A DNA stretch of 64,000 nt, taken from Draconibacterium orientale (GTDB taxonomy: Bacteria; Bacteroidota; Bacteroidia; Bacteroidales; UBA12170). Shown one piece after another: positions 10,793-21,815 of this stretch. Positions within the stretch are counted from its first letter, which is position 1. The number at the start of each line of letters is the position of its first letter. The stretch covers positions 1 to 64,000 of the forward strand of contig DYSN01000001.1 of NCBI GenBank assembly GCA_020718205.1, read 5' to 3'. Made by a program: the position numbers and the translations under genes. The notes beneath the pieces are model-generated. The model had not been told where the DNA came from, searched no databases, and saw nothing but the letters and a program-made list of their open reading frames with translations.

Positions 10793-12172
10793 ATGAAAAT
10801 GATTTATGCTTTGATTGCAGCTTTGCTGATTCAATCTACCGTATTTGCTCAGGTTCTTACCAGCGACGAAATAAAACGCATGGCCGATGAACTGAATAAG
10901 CATCCCCGGAAAACAGCTTTGATGAACGCCATCAGCAATAATAATATCAACAGTTTGGCAATCAGCAATGCAAATAAAGGTCAGGTGAATAATTTTATCA
11001 ACCATCAGGTGGAAAGTAAAGGAATCAGTAACCAAAAAAACAGCGGCAGATGCTGGCTTTTTACGGGTTTGAATGTGTTGCGGGCTCAGGTGATTCAGAA
11101 ATACAAGCTCAGCGAGTTTCAGTTTTCGCAGAACTATCTCTTTTTCTACGACCAGCTGGAAAAGGCAAACCTATTCTACAACAGCATGATAGAAACCGCT
11201 TTCAAACCCATGGAAGACCGCGAAGTGGAGTGGTTGCTTAAAAACCCTATTGGCGATGGCGGGCAATGGACAGGCGTTGTTGATTTGGTGACTAAATATG
11301 GACTGGTACCCTCCGAGGCCATGCCCGAAACCTATCACAGCGAAAATACTTCGGTGCTCAACAATTTATTGAGCCGCAAGCTCAGAGCCGATGGATTGAT
11401 GCTTAGAAAAATGGCTCAGGGGAAAATTGCCCGCGAAATGGTTTATGAATTGAAGAACAAAAAACTCACCGAGGTCTATCAGATATTGGCTTTTAGTTTG
11501 GGAGAACCACCCAGCGAATTCACCTGGGAATTCAAGGACAACGCAGGTAAAATTAGCGAACCCAGAGTATTTACACCACAGGAATTTTTTAAAGAAGTGG
11601 TTCAGATTAATTTCGACGACTATGTGATGCTGATGAACGACCCCGGCAAAGAAATGGGCAAGCTTTATGAGATAAAATATGACCGACACACCCAGGAAGG
11701 CCGCAACTGGAAATACATTAATCTCCCGGCTGACGAGATCAAGAAATATGCGGTGGCTTCTATTTTGGCCAACGAAGGCTTGTATTTTAGCTGCGACGTA
11801 GGCAAACAGCTCGACAGCGAAAAGGGGTTTCTGGATTTGAACAATTACGATTATAACAGTCTTTTCGGATTGAATTTCGATATGACCAAGCAGCAGCGCA
11901 TAGAAACCTACGAGAGTGGAAGTACCCATGGAATGGCTTTGATGGGCGTAAACCTGACCCCTGATAACAAGCCCGACAAATGGTTGCTGGAGAACAGCTG
12001 GGGAAATAAAGGAAATAATGGGTTTTTAATAATGACCGATAGCTGGTTTAACGAATATATGTTTCGGTTAGTAGTGAGCAAGAAATATGTGGACGAGAAA
12101 ACCCTGAAAATACTGGAACAGGAAGCCATTGTGTTGCCACCCTGGGATCCGATGTTCCTGATGGATCAATAG
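10793..12172 (+). CDS. C1 family peptidase (bleomycin hydrolase / aminopeptidase C type), exported
   Basis: Active-site region NSGRCWLFTGLNVLR, later STHGMALMGV and LLENSWGNKG; N-terminal signal peptide. Confidence 0.93.
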   Translation: MKMIYALIAALLIQSTVFAQVLTSDEIKRMADELNKHPRKTALMNAISNNNINSLAISNANKGQVNNFINHQVESKGISNQKNSGRCWLFTGLNVLRAQVIQKYKLSEFQFSQNYLFFYDQLEKANLFYNSMIETAFKPMEDREVEWLLKNPIGDGGQWTGVVDLVTKYGLVPSEAMPETYHSENTSVLNNLLSRKLRADGLMLRKMAQGKIAREMVYELKNKKLTEVYQILAFSLGEPPSEFTWEFKDNAGKISEPRVFTPQEFFKEVVQINFDDYVMLMNDPGKEMGKLYEIKYDRHTQEGRNWKYINLPADEIKKYAVASILANEGLYFSCDVGKQLDSEKGFLDLNNYDYNSLFGLNFDMTKQQRIETYESGSTHGMALMGVNLTPDNKPDKWLLENSWGNKGNNGFLIMTDSWFNEYMFRLVVSKKYVDEKTLKILEQEAIVLPPWDPMFLMDQ

Positions 12173-12771
12173 TAACTATTGGGGATCAAACACTTGTCAC
12201 AACTCGTATATGCTAAAATAATATGAATTTGGGGTAAAGTAATTGTTAAAAAACATGTTCAAAAATCGCTGCGAGTCGATAAAATTTGTAGCGTTTTTTT
12301 TATGAATCTTTGCGATACGGATGAAAATCGATTTTTAGTCTGTTAATAAAAATTTACCCCAAACAAGGCATCCGAATTTAATTTTGTTCTGAATGATTTG
12401 AAAATTAAGCATTTTTCGTAAATTCTTTCATTAAATAAAGCGTATTTTCCCTACAGATTCTTGCCAGATAATTCCTTTTAAATTATTGATAATAAATAAC
12501 ATAAGTTAGATTTAATATATATAATAGTATTTCAAATTCTTTTGATGGCGGCCTTAGATAAACAATAAAATTAATAAAGTCAACAAAAATTATTTTTTTT
12601 TCTCATTTAGAATAGAAAGACTTTTGTCTCGAACCAAAATTCAAGATTTAATATGGTGCGAAATTAAAAGCGGGGAAAATTAATGAATGTTGGGCAAAGA
12701 TTTTTACTACAAGAGTATAAATTTTTCAATATTAAGAAAACAAAAGTAAAACTGACAAAAACAAAGCATTC

Positions 12772-14211
12772 ATGGAGAGTAATCAAAATGCAATTTGGGA
12801 CAGGTGTTTGGAATTCATTAGGGATAATGTGAGCATTCAGGCATATAAAACATGGTTTGAACCCATAAAACCTGTTCAGCTTCAAAACGATATTTTAACC
12901 ATTGAGGTACCCAGCCAGTTTTTTTACGAGTGGCTGGAGGAGCATTATATCAAACTTCTGAAAATGGTTGTTAAAAAAGAACTTGGCCCCAAAGGAAGTC
13001 TGGAATACAGTATTGTGATGGACAATTCCACAGATAAAGCAGAGGCGCCCTATACCATAAAATTACCAACTTCGAATTCTCGTGCCACCAAAAATCCCGC
13101 AGTGACACCACCCTACGATATGCAAAGAGAAACCAAAGACATTCCTAACCCATTTATCATTCCCGGAATAAAGAAGGTAAAAGTAAACTCCAATCTCGTC
13201 CCCGGCAATTCATTCGATAATTTTGTGGAAGGCGATTGCAACCGCCTGGCTCGGTCTGCTGGTTATGCAGTGGCCGAAAATCCCGGAAAAACATCGTTCA
13301 ATCCTTTGTTTCTCTACAGCCCAACAGGACTGGGAAAAACCCATTTGGCTCAGGCTATTGGTATTCAGGTTAAAAACAATTATCCCGACAAAACGGTGCT
13401 GTATGTTCACAGCAATCAGTTTCTGCAACAATTTATCGAAGCCACCCGAAACAACAATCAAAACGATTTTATCCATTTTTATCAAATGGTCGATGTGTTG
13501 ATTATGGACGATGTTCATCATTTGGCCGGAAAAGAAAAAACCCTCGATATTTTCTTTCAGATTTTCAATTACCTGCACCAAAAAGAAAAGCAAATTATCA
13601 TTACCTCCGATATTCCACCCGTGGAGCTCACCGGATTCAGCAATCGACTGCTCAGTCGGTTTAAGTGGGGATTGGCAGCAGATTTACAAGTTCCGGATTT
13701 GGAAACCCGCATTGCCATTATTGGCAAAAAAATCTACAACGAAGGCATTGAGATTCCCCGAGATGTGGTTGAATATCTGGCCTATAGCATCACCAACAAT
13801 GTGCGTGAACTGGAAGGGGCACTCATTTCTATCATTGCTCAATCGTCGTTGAACCGTAAGGAAATAAATATTGACCTGGCAAAACAAATCATAGACAAAT
13901 ATGTTAAATCAACCAACAGAGAGATAAGCATAGAGTATATTCAAAAAATTGTTTGCGAGTTTTTTCAGCTACCTTTGGACGTGATTAACAGCCGCACCCG
14001 CAAGCGCGAAGTGGTTCAAGCGCGTCAGCTGGCCATGTATTTCAGTAAAAAACATACCAAATCGAGTTTGGCAACCATTGGCAAACAATGCGGAAATAAA
14101 GACCACGCCACCGTGCTCCATGCCGTAAAAACCATCAATAACTTAGCTGAAACCGATAAAAAATTCAGAAATAATTTGAACGATTTGGATAAAAAAATAA
14201 AGCTTACTTAA
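12772..14211 (+). CDS. dnaA: Chromosomal replication initiator DnaA
   Basis: PTGLGKTHLAQAIG, VDVLIMDDVHHLAGKEKT, C-terminal HTH GNKDHATVLHAVKTI. Confidence 0.97.
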   Translation: MESNQNAIWDRCLEFIRDNVSIQAYKTWFEPIKPVQLQNDILTIEVPSQFFYEWLEEHYIKLLKMVVKKELGPKGSLEYSIVMDNSTDKAEAPYTIKLPTSNSRATKNPAVTPPYDMQRETKDIPNPFIIPGIKKVKVNSNLVPGNSFDNFVEGDCNRLARSAGYAVAENPGKTSFNPLFLYSPTGLGKTHLAQAIGIQVKNNYPDKTVLYVHSNQFLQQFIEATRNNNQNDFIHFYQMVDVLIMDDVHHLAGKEKTLDIFFQIFNYLHQKEKQIIITSDIPPVELTGFSNRLLSRFKWGLAADLQVPDLETRIAIIGKKIYNEGIEIPRDVVEYLAYSITNNVRELEGALISIIAQSSLNRKEINIDLAKQIIDKYVKSTNREISIEYIQKIVCEFFQLPLDVINSRTRKREVVQARQLAMYFSKKHTKSSLATIGKQCGNKDHATVLHAVKTINNLAETDKKFRNNLNDLDKKIKLT

Positions 14212-14251
14212 TTGATAATCAGATAGATTTATATTTAATATAAGCATGCTT

Positions 14252-14280
14252 AAACCTCGGATTTGTTCCGGGGTTTTTTT
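14252..14280 (+). terminator. Intrinsic terminator after dnaA
   Basis: AAACCTCGGA-TTTG-TTCCGGGGTTT with T tract. Confidence 0.7.
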
Positions 14281-14380
14281 ATTTTTTTTGATAGCTGATT
14301 AAATATCTCAATCAATTGTTAGCTTTTGATTCTATCTTTTTTAAGTATTCGAAAACGAATTCAGCCAGATTTTACTACTT

Positions 14381-15118
14381 TTGAAAAAAAAGAATTTGAA
14401 AGCTCTTATTCTGGCGGCGGGTCTGGGCACACGGCTGCATCCTTATACACTTCATGCTCCAAAGGCTTTAGTAACAGTGGCCGGGATAACACTACTCGAA
14501 CACACCATTACCAAGCTTCAATCGTTTGGCATTCATGAATTTATCATCAATATTCATCATTTTGGCGAGCAGATTATTGATTTCCTGGAGCAGAAAAATT
14601 TCTTCGGCGCCCAGATTTTGATTTCCGATGAACGTGAACAGCTTCTCGATACCGGCGGCGGCATTAAAAAAGCTCTTGAAACCCTGACCACAGACGAGAA
14701 TTTATTGGTTCATAATGTGGATATCATGCATCATTATGACCTTAAAAAGCTTATGGATCAGCATTCTCAGAGTCACGCCCAGGTTACACTTCTTACTCAG
14801 CAACGAAACACTTCCCGATATTTGCTCTTCGATGCAGCAGACCAACTGAAAGGCTGGTTGAACCAAAAAACCGGCGAAACTATTCCTTCCAACATCAACC
14901 CTTTGGCTTACAAACAGCTTGCCTACAACGGAATACACCTTGTAAACCAAAAGGCTTTGAAATATTTCCCCCAGGAAAAATCGTTCCCCATTATCCCGGT
15001 TTACCTGAAAATGGCTCAAAACGAAATTATAAAATCGCTGGAATTCGAACAAGAATGGTGGATGGATTTGGGAAAACCCGAAGCCCTGACCGAAGCCGAA
15101 AACTTCCTGAAAAGATGA
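14381..15118 (+). CDS. NDP-sugar pyrophosphorylase-type nucleotidyltransferase (TTG start)
   Basis: LKALILAAGLGTRLHPYTLHAPKALVTVAG; overlaps the next start as ATGA. Confidence 0.88.
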   Translation: MKKKNLKALILAAGLGTRLHPYTLHAPKALVTVAGITLLEHTITKLQSFGIHEFIINIHHFGEQIIDFLEQKNFFGAQILISDEREQLLDTGGGIKKALETLTTDENLLVHNVDIMHHYDLKKLMDQHSQSHAQVTLLTQQRNTSRYLLFDAADQLKGWLNQKTGETIPSNINPLAYKQLAYNGIHLVNQKALKYFPQEKSFPIIPVYLKMAQNEIIKSLEFEQEWWMDLGKPEALTEAENFLKR

Positions 15119-17952
15119 AAACATTTATCCAAGAAATAGCCGAAGCCTATCAAAGCAAAAGTCATATACCTGCTTTAAAAAGATGTATTGTCACCCCCAA
15201 CCGCCGTGCGGGAAGATTTATAAAAAAGACTCTTTTTGAATATATGCCACAGGGTGGTTTTCTTCCACAAATTATTTCCATCGACGATTTCATTTTTCAG
15301 AATATAAAGCCGGCAAAAATTGACAATGCCGATTTGCTCTTTATTCTATACGAAACTGTCAACGAGCATTTTAGCAGTCCGGTCGACTTTGACGACTTCA
15401 ACCAATACGCCTCCACCCTGCTCCACGACTTCAACGAAATAGATATGAATATGAGCGATGGGGAAAAGGTTTTTGCCTATTTGAGCGATATAAAAGCCAT
15501 TCAGTTGTGGAATGTGGATGGCAGCCCGCTCACCGAATCGCAAAAGGAATATTTGGAATTTTATAATCAACTTTCCCCTGTTTATCAATTATTCAGGAAA
15601 AATCTGTTTCAGAAGGAATTGTGCTATCAGGGCATGGGATATCGGCATTTTGCGGAAAATCCGGATTCAATTATCGGTGCACTTCCCTGGGAACATATGC
15701 TTTTTGCGGGGTTCAATGCTTTAACAAACTCCGAGGTCATTATTTTCAAGAAGCTGAAAAACAACCCTTTGGTTGATATACTTTGGGACGTGGACTCCTA
15801 TTACTACAACGATTCGTTAAACGAGGCTGGTTTATATTTGCGAAGACATGCCCAATGGGATGATAATATTTCCCGCCAAATGCAGCACCATTTAAAGGAG
15901 ATGCCCAAAAACATTCACATAGCCGGAAGTCCGGGAAACCTGGGCCAAACCCGAATGGCAGCTCAAATATTGAGAAATCTTCGCGACGAAAACCAATCCG
16001 CCAATCTAAACCCATCAGACTCTTATCTCAATGATACTGTGATAGTTCCCGCCGATGAAAAACTATTGCTGCCCCTGCTCAATTCACTTCCGGCTTCGGT
16101 GCTCAAAAACACCAATATCACCATGGGATTTCCCATAGAGCACAGTCAGGCTTATCGATTGCTCGAAGGCTTTATTAAGATGAATATCAGAGCCCACAAG
16201 GCTTCGGCAGTTCGTGAATCGCAATGGCGGGTTCATAAAACCGATTTGGCCAATGTGCTTGACAATGAGCTTTTGCAGAAAAATACTTCTTCGCATTTGC
16301 GTTCGTTTAAGCATTTTGCACTCGGCTTTTTAGATACCAAAACTTTATCAGAAGTCTTATCGCAACAGGGTTTACAAGCTCTGATTCCTATTTTTCGCAA
16401 TCTTAATAACGACTCGTTGATGCTAAATCAGGCGTTGCTCACGCTCTGCAAATTTGCTTTAGAGTACCAAGAAACAGCCGAACAAAAAATTGCCGACCAG
16501 GAAGCTGATGCGCTCCTTCAAATGATGAAAGTATTGCAACGACTGAACTATCTCATCGGTCAATTTAAACAGCCCCAATCATTCACTTCCTATTATTCAC
16601 TTTATAAATTACTCATAAGGAATGTTGGACAATCGTTCGAAGGAAAGTTTGATGAAGGATTACAAATAATGGGATTGCTCGAAACGCGGTTGATGGATTT
16701 TAAAAATTTAATTGTCATTTCGACCAATGAAGATGTATTGCCGGCATCGAGCCATCCTGTAACCTTTATTCCGTGGGATATCAGGCGTGAACACCATTTA
16801 CCCGGAACTCAGGAGCGGAATGCTGTGTTTGCCTATCACTTTTACAGACTTTTGCAAAGAGCTGAAAATGTGTGGCTTATATATTCATCATCAACACGGG
16901 CCATGAGTTCGGGCGAGAAAAGCAGGTTTATTAAACAGATTGAAACAGAGCTAGCTGATATAAATCAAAATATCACCCTGAAGCATCATTTGCTGGCATT
17001 CTCCGAAACTATTCCTTCCGAAACCAAAGAAATTACTATTAATAAGGATGCGCAAATACAAGCTATTTTACTCGAAATGGCTCAAAAAGGCATATCTCCC
17101 ACCCAGATAATTAATTATGTAAAATGCCCGCTTAGGTTTTATTTAACCTGGATTGTGCGGATCAAAGAGCCCCTGGAAGCAGATGACAGCATCGACGACA
17201 GAATTCTGGGGAATGTGATTCACAAATATCTCGAAAATCTTTATAAACAATTTGTGGGACAAGCAGTTATAGGACAACCAATAGAAGCAGCCTTAAAAAC
17301 TCTGGAGAAAGATTTGCCAGCCTATTTTATCGAAACAGGCTTTCAGGGACAACTCACCGATGGCGAAAACTATTTGAATTTAAAAAATACCGAAACCTAT
17401 TTGCGGCATTTTCTGCGCTTTGAATTGAATGAATTGAAAAAAAATCCTGGCTCTCTGATTATCAAAGCCCTGGAAGAGCGATTAGAAAGACCCATGGCCA
17501 TTAATTTCGAGCCATTTAGCGTTAAAATATCGGGCATTGCCGATCGCATTGACGAAAAAAACAAAACGATTCGTATTCTCGACTATAAAACCGGGTTTGT
17601 GGATTCGAAGAAGCTATCGCTGACAAAAAAAGAAAACAAAGAAATGGTGGTCGCCATTTTTAAGGAACCGGAATACGACAAACCCTTGCAATTATTTCTA
17701 TATGTGTGGATGTTCAACGCCCCGAAATCCGAAGTCATAACTCCTGGAATTATTTCGCTCCGAAGCATTAAAAATCCCTTTCTTTTTTTAACTGATGACA
17801 AAGTTGAATCCAACGAATTGGATGCCGGTTTTGAAGAACTTATGAACGAAATATTTAACCCGGAAATAGCTTTTACTCAAACTCAAAACGAAAAAAACTG
17901 CAGCTATTGCAATTTCAGCGATTTCTGCGGAAGAACACAGCATAGCGAGTAG
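15115..17952 (+). CDS. PD-(D/E)XK nuclease family protein, AddB-like with Fe-S cysteines
   Basis: RILDYKTGF nuclease motif near the C-terminus; YVKCPLRFYL plus CSYCNFSDFC cysteine pattern as in AddB-type nucleases. Confidence 0.88.
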   Translation: MKTFIQEIAEAYQSKSHIPALKRCIVTPNRRAGRFIKKTLFEYMPQGGFLPQIISIDDFIFQNIKPAKIDNADLLFILYETVNEHFSSPVDFDDFNQYASTLLHDFNEIDMNMSDGEKVFAYLSDIKAIQLWNVDGSPLTESQKEYLEFYNQLSPVYQLFRKNLFQKELCYQGMGYRHFAENPDSIIGALPWEHMLFAGFNALTNSEVIIFKKLKNNPLVDILWDVDSYYYNDSLNEAGLYLRRHAQWDDNISRQMQHHLKEMPKNIHIAGSPGNLGQTRMAAQILRNLRDENQSANLNPSDSYLNDTVIVPADEKLLLPLLNSLPASVLKNTNITMGFPIEHSQAYRLLEGFIKMNIRAHKASAVRESQWRVHKTDLANVLDNELLQKNTSSHLRSFKHFALGFLDTKTLSEVLSQQGLQALIPIFRNLNNDSLMLNQALLTLCKFALEYQETAEQKIADQEADALLQMMKVLQRLNYLIGQFKQPQSFTSYYSLYKLLIRNVGQSFEGKFDEGLQIMGLLETRLMDFKNLIVISTNEDVLPASSHPVTFIPWDIRREHHLPGTQERNAVFAYHFYRLLQRAENVWLIYSSSTRAMSSGEKSRFIKQIETELADINQNITLKHHLLAFSETIPSETKEITINKDAQIQAILLEMAQKGISPTQIINYVKCPLRFYLTWIVRIKEPLEADDSIDDRILGNVIHKYLENLYKQFVGQAVIGQPIEAALKTLEKDLPAYFIETGFQGQLTDGENYLNLKNTETYLRHFLRFELNELKKNPGSLIIKALEERLERPMAINFEPFSVKISGIADRIDEKNKTIRILDYKTGFVDSKKLSLTKKENKEMVVAIFKEPEYDKPLQLFLYVWMFNAPKSEVITPGIISLRSIKNPFLFLTDDKVESNELDAGFEELMNEIFNPEIAFTQTQNEKNCSYCNFSDFCGRTQHSE

Positions 17953-18047
17953 AATAATTAAATTCCATGATGGTGATTACAAAGCAGAGGAATTATTAAT
18001 TTTGCAAAAAAAATTAATATCACTATTCTCCGGATAAGCAAATTTTT

Positions 18048-19115
18048 ATGAGCTCCACAACAATTGAAACCCCCAATTACCCCATTTTTATTACCCCATC
18101 GGCGGGAGAAGAATTAGACCGCTATTTGCAACAAAAAAACTATACCTCTGTTTTTGTTCTCATGGACGAGAACATCATGGAACATTGCTGGCCGGCTTTA
18201 CAAAACGACTCCGAAATACTTAAGGAAGCTGAAGTGCTGGTAATTGATGCCGGCGAAGAGCAAAAAGACCTGGAAGTAGCCCTGCAACTCTGGGAAACCC
18301 TCACCGAATATGAGGCCGACCGAAAAAGTCTGCTTGTGAATATTGGCGGTGGTGTGATTTCGGATTTGGGCGGTTTTGTGGCCGCAACCTACAAGCGCGG
18401 AATCGATTATATCAATATCCCCACCAGTCTTTTGGCCATTATCGATGCCAGCATTGGCGGAAAAACAGCCATCAACCTTAAAAACCTAAAAAACCAGGTT
18501 GGCCTTTTTGTGGAGCCCAACGCCATCTTTATTCAAACTTCGTTTTTACAAACACTTCCTCCGCGTCAATGGCTTAGCGGATGGGCAGAAATGCTCAAGC
18601 ACGCCATAGTTTACGACAAAGGTTTCTGGAATGAAATAAAAAACATAAAAGACCTGAATCTCGAAAATCTGGAGCCCCATTTAAGAAGAGCCATAGAGAT
18701 TAAAAAAGAAATCGTAGAAATTGATTTCAAGGAAGAAAACCTTCGCAAGGCGCTGAATTTTGGTCATACTTTGGGGCATGCCATTGAGAGTTATTCGCTC
18801 GAAAACGACCGCGATTTTCTTTTGCACGGCGAAGCAGTGGCCATGGGAATGCTTTATGCTTCGGCTTTATCTGTTAAAAAAGGGTTATTATCGCAAGAAG
18901 ATAATCTGGAAATTTATGAGGTACTGATGAGATTTTTCAAGCCTTACAAGCTTTCCGACGATTTTATTAGCCGTTTGGAATCCTTACTGAACCAGGATAA
19001 AAAGAAAGATGCAACCGGATTTAATTTTACATTTGTTTCAGCAATCGGCCAAACGGAAATCGACCAGTATTGCACCCTGGAATTCATCATTGAATCAATT
19101 AGATTGTTTAAATAA
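18048..19115 (+). CDS. aroB: 3-dehydroquinate synthase
   Basis: NIGGGVISDLGGFVAATYKRGI, PTSLLAIIDASIGGKTAIN, LNFGHTLGHAIE. Confidence 0.96.
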   Translation: MSSTTIETPNYPIFITPSAGEELDRYLQQKNYTSVFVLMDENIMEHCWPALQNDSEILKEAEVLVIDAGEEQKDLEVALQLWETLTEYEADRKSLLVNIGGGVISDLGGFVAATYKRGIDYINIPTSLLAIIDASIGGKTAINLKNLKNQVGLFVEPNAIFIQTSFLQTLPPRQWLSGWAEMLKHAIVYDKGFWNEIKNIKDLNLENLEPHLRRAIEIKKEIVEIDFKEENLRKALNFGHTLGHAIESYSLENDRDFLLHGEAVAMGMLYASALSVKKGLLSQEDNLEIYEVLMRFFKPYKLSDDFISRLESLLNQDKKKDATGFNFTFVSAIGQTEIDQYCTLEFIIESIRLFK

Positions 19116-19121
19116 TTCACC

Positions 19122-20369
19122 ATGTCGTATATCGTCAGAAAGGCCCGGAAAGATTTAATGGGCAATATCTACTTACCTTCATCCAAAAGCGAGAGCAATA
19201 GACTTTTAGTAATCGATGCCATTATTGGTACCGAGGATTTGATGATAGAAAATTTGAGTACCAGCAACGACACCAAAGTGCTGAAAAATGCCCTCGAAAC
19301 CCTCGTGAGGCTCAAAGGCACCAATATTTCTGTAACCCTCGATATGCAGGATTCCGGTACGGCCATGCGCTTTATCACTGCTTTTGCTTCGGCCATCAAT
19401 GTAAAATCGCTCATCACCGGCTCCGAAAGGATGAAGGAACGACCTTTGGGCATTCTGGTGAATACACTGAAACAGATTGGCGCCAGCATTCGTTATTTAA
19501 ACAATGAAGGCTATCCGCCGATTATTGTGGAAGGCAAACGAATCAAAGGGGGAGTGATTGATATTGATGCAACCATCAGCTCACAATACATCTCGGCTCT
19601 CATGCTTCTGGCACCAAAAATGACCAACGGGCTCATCATGTATCTGAAAGGCGACATAGCATCATCTCCCTATATCCATATGACCGCCAAGGTGATGGAG
19701 TATTTTGGCATTGAAATTCTGATGCACGAAAACGCCATTGCCATTAAAAAACAACAATATTCGAGCCGCCGCGAATATGTGGTTGAAAGTGACTGGAGTG
19801 CTGCCTCCTACTGGTACGAAATGGCGGCACTATCGGAAGATGTGGATTTGTTTCTTCATGGATTGAAAAAAGATAGTATTCAGGGCGACAGCATCATAGC
19901 CGAGCTCTATACCCAATTTGGCGTTCACACCGAATATCTTGAGAATGGTGTTCGCCTCACCAAAACCAATAACCACTGTCAGCATTTTGTGCAGAATTTC
20001 AGAAATTACCCCGATATGGTTCAAACTTTGGTTTGTACTGCCGCCGGTCTGGGAATCAGCGGAGAATTTCAGGGGCTTCATAATTTGCGGTTTAAAGAAA
20101 CCGATCGCATTCATGCCTTGCACACAGAGCTTAAAGACATGGGTTTGACTTTAGATTCATCGGAAGACCAAATCAAAATTGAACGATCGAAAATTCAGGC
20201 ATCACGAGCCATCAGAACTTTTGCCGACCACCGGATGGCTATGGCATTTGCACCTTTGGCCATCACACTGGGCGAAATTATCATCGAAAGCCCCAATGTG
20301 GTGAGCAAATCCTACCCCGATTTTTGGGAAGATTTGAAGAAAACGGGATTTACTCTGGAGGAAATTTAA
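19122..20369 (+). CDS. aroA: 3-phosphoshikimate 1-carboxyvinyltransferase (EPSP synthase)
   Basis: PSSKSESNRLL, DSGTAMRF, LRFKETDRI, FADHRMAMAFAPLA. Confidence 0.95.
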   Translation: MSYIVRKARKDLMGNIYLPSSKSESNRLLVIDAIIGTEDLMIENLSTSNDTKVLKNALETLVRLKGTNISVTLDMQDSGTAMRFITAFASAINVKSLITGSERMKERPLGILVNTLKQIGASIRYLNNEGYPPIIVEGKRIKGGVIDIDATISSQYISALMLLAPKMTNGLIMYLKGDIASSPYIHMTAKVMEYFGIEILMHENAIAIKKQQYSSRREYVVESDWSAASYWYEMAALSEDVDLFLHGLKKDSIQGDSIIAELYTQFGVHTEYLENGVRLTKTNNHCQHFVQNFRNYPDMVQTLVCTAAGLGISGEFQGLHNLRFKETDRIHALHTELKDMGLTLDSSEDQIKIERSKIQASRAIRTFADHRMAMAFAPLAITLGEIIIESPNVVSKSYPDFWEDLKKTGFTLEEI

Positions 20370-20385
20370 TTCTTTCCGAAAGCTT

Positions 20386-21180
20386 TTAAGCCTCCACAGG
20401 ATTAAACTCTCTGTCCAACAGGCTTTTCAACTCTTGTAGTGAAATAGCAGAAACTACTTCCCCATTTTTACAGAAGCTTATAGCACCGGTTTCTTCGGAA
20501 ACAACAACGGCAATGGCATCGGTTTTTTCGGTAATGCCAATGGCAGCCCTATGGCGCAATCCTAGCGAAACGTCGATATTTCGGTTCTTAGAAACTGGTA
20601 AAATACATCCCGCTGCCTGAATCAGGTTATTGGTAATTATCATGGCTCCATCGTGCAAAGGGCTGTTTTTGAAGAAGATATTCTGAATGAGCTGGTCAGA
20701 AATAATGGCTCTCAGGGTTTCGCCGGTGGAAACGATTTCGAGCAATTCGTGTTGGTGGGTAATGACAATGAGTGCTCCGGTGTTTTTCTCGCTCAGGTGA
20801 TGACAGGCCTGAACTATTATATCGGTTTCGATGTTGGTGTGTTCGCGTTGCAGATGTTTAAACAAAACCTGCATGCGCTCGGGGAGAATTTGAATAATCC
20901 GTGGAGTTCCAAAAACAAGCAAAAATTGCCGCAATTCGGGCTGAAAGACAATAATGAGAGCTATAAAACCCACCCCAATAAAAGCGCCCAAAATCTGCGC
21001 CAGCATTTCCATTTTTAGCACCGTAACCAATCGGAAAATGAAGTAAATGGCAGCAATCCCGGCAAAAATATTTATGGCCACCGATCCCTTGAGCAGGCTG
21101 TAGAGCATGTAGAGAAGAATCGCCACCAGTGCAATGTCTAAGATGTCGAGGAAGCGGAGTTCTATAAAATTGATTATCAT
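20386..21180 (-). CDS. cdaA: Diadenylate cyclase (CdaA/DisA_N family)
   Basis: Three N-terminal TM helices, NSPLHDGAMII (DGA motif), LGLRHRAAIGITE (RHR motif). Confidence 0.95.
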   Translation of the reverse strand: MIINFIELRFLDILDIALVAILLYMLYSLLKGSVAINIFAGIAAIYFIFRLVTVLKMEMLAQILGAFIGVGFIALIIVFQPELRQFLLVFGTPRIIQILPERMQVLFKHLQREHTNIETDIIVQACHHLSEKNTGALIVITHQHELLEIVSTGETLRAIISDQLIQNIFFKNSPLHDGAMIITNNLIQAAGCILPVSKNRNIDVSLGLRHRAAIGITEKTDAIAVVVSEETGAISFCKNGEVVSAISLQELKSLLDREFNPVEA

Positions 21181-21260
21181 TGTTTTAGCAAATATTAATT
21201 ATGTGTACCAAGAGTATTTAATATTTCGATGACACTAAGTGCTTATTGAATACCAACTAT

Positions 21261-21587
21261 TTAAATAATAAAAGACAATAAATGTCCAATTTCTTTATCG
21301 GTTATATTCTCTTGTTCTGATTTATTATAAATAGCTAAAAGAAAAACATTGCCTTCTGCAATCTGAATGTAAGTAATAACTCTAGCTCCAGCGGATTTTC
21401 CTTTAGATTTAGATTTTATGGCAATCCTGATTTTATGACAACTATTGGCTAAACTAACACCTATTTCTGGCTCAATTTCAAGTTGTTGAATCAAATGGGA
21501 ATACTCCGATTTTAGGGAAGGGTATTTCTTAACAAGCCTTTTTAACTGCTTGTCAAATGGCGGTATTGTAAATACATTAAAGCTCAT
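21261..21587 (-). CDS. RelE/ParE-superfamily-like toxin
   Basis: MSFNVFTIPPFDKQLKRLVKKYPSLKSEYSHLIQQL...ARVITYIQIAEGNVFLLAIYNKSEQENI; overlaps the small upstream ORF. Confidence 0.78.
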   Translation of the reverse strand: MSFNVFTIPPFDKQLKRLVKKYPSLKSEYSHLIQQLEIEPEIGVSLANSCHKIRIAIKSKSKGKSAGARVITYIQIAEGNVFLLAIYNKSEQENITDKEIGHLLSFII

Positions 21588-21783
21588 TTAATAGTTCTTT
21601 GGCAGGGCGAGCCTTCAGTTTCCCCTGTTTTACAAAATTTAAATTTTCAACCGCTTCCATAATTTCATCCAACAACTTCGCTTTTGCCGGGGAAATTGGC
21701 CTGGCTTTGACAAAAGTGAAATTATTGAGCAATTCCAGAATAAAATCTCCTTTGTTATCGCTAACATCTACAAGTACCTTCAT
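21577..21783 (-). CDS. Putative antitoxin of the RelE-like pair
   Basis: 68-aa ORF overlapping the toxin start by 11 bp; same strand, upstream of the toxin. Confidence 0.7.
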   Translation of the reverse strand: MKVLVDVSDNKGDFILELLNNFTFVKARPISPAKAKLLDEIMEAVENLNFVKQGKLKARPAKELLNEL

Positions 21784-21815
21784 TTTCCTGTTTAAAATAT
21801 GTGTTTTTTATAGCA

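Noticed and set aside
11366-11929. 187-aa minus-strand ORF opposite the C1 peptidase
   Set aside because: Antisense shadow ORF, no motif
12173-12771. oriC with DnaA boxes
   Set aside because: AT-rich but no TTATCCACA or near matches seen; only the inverted TTTGGGGTAAA pair is reported
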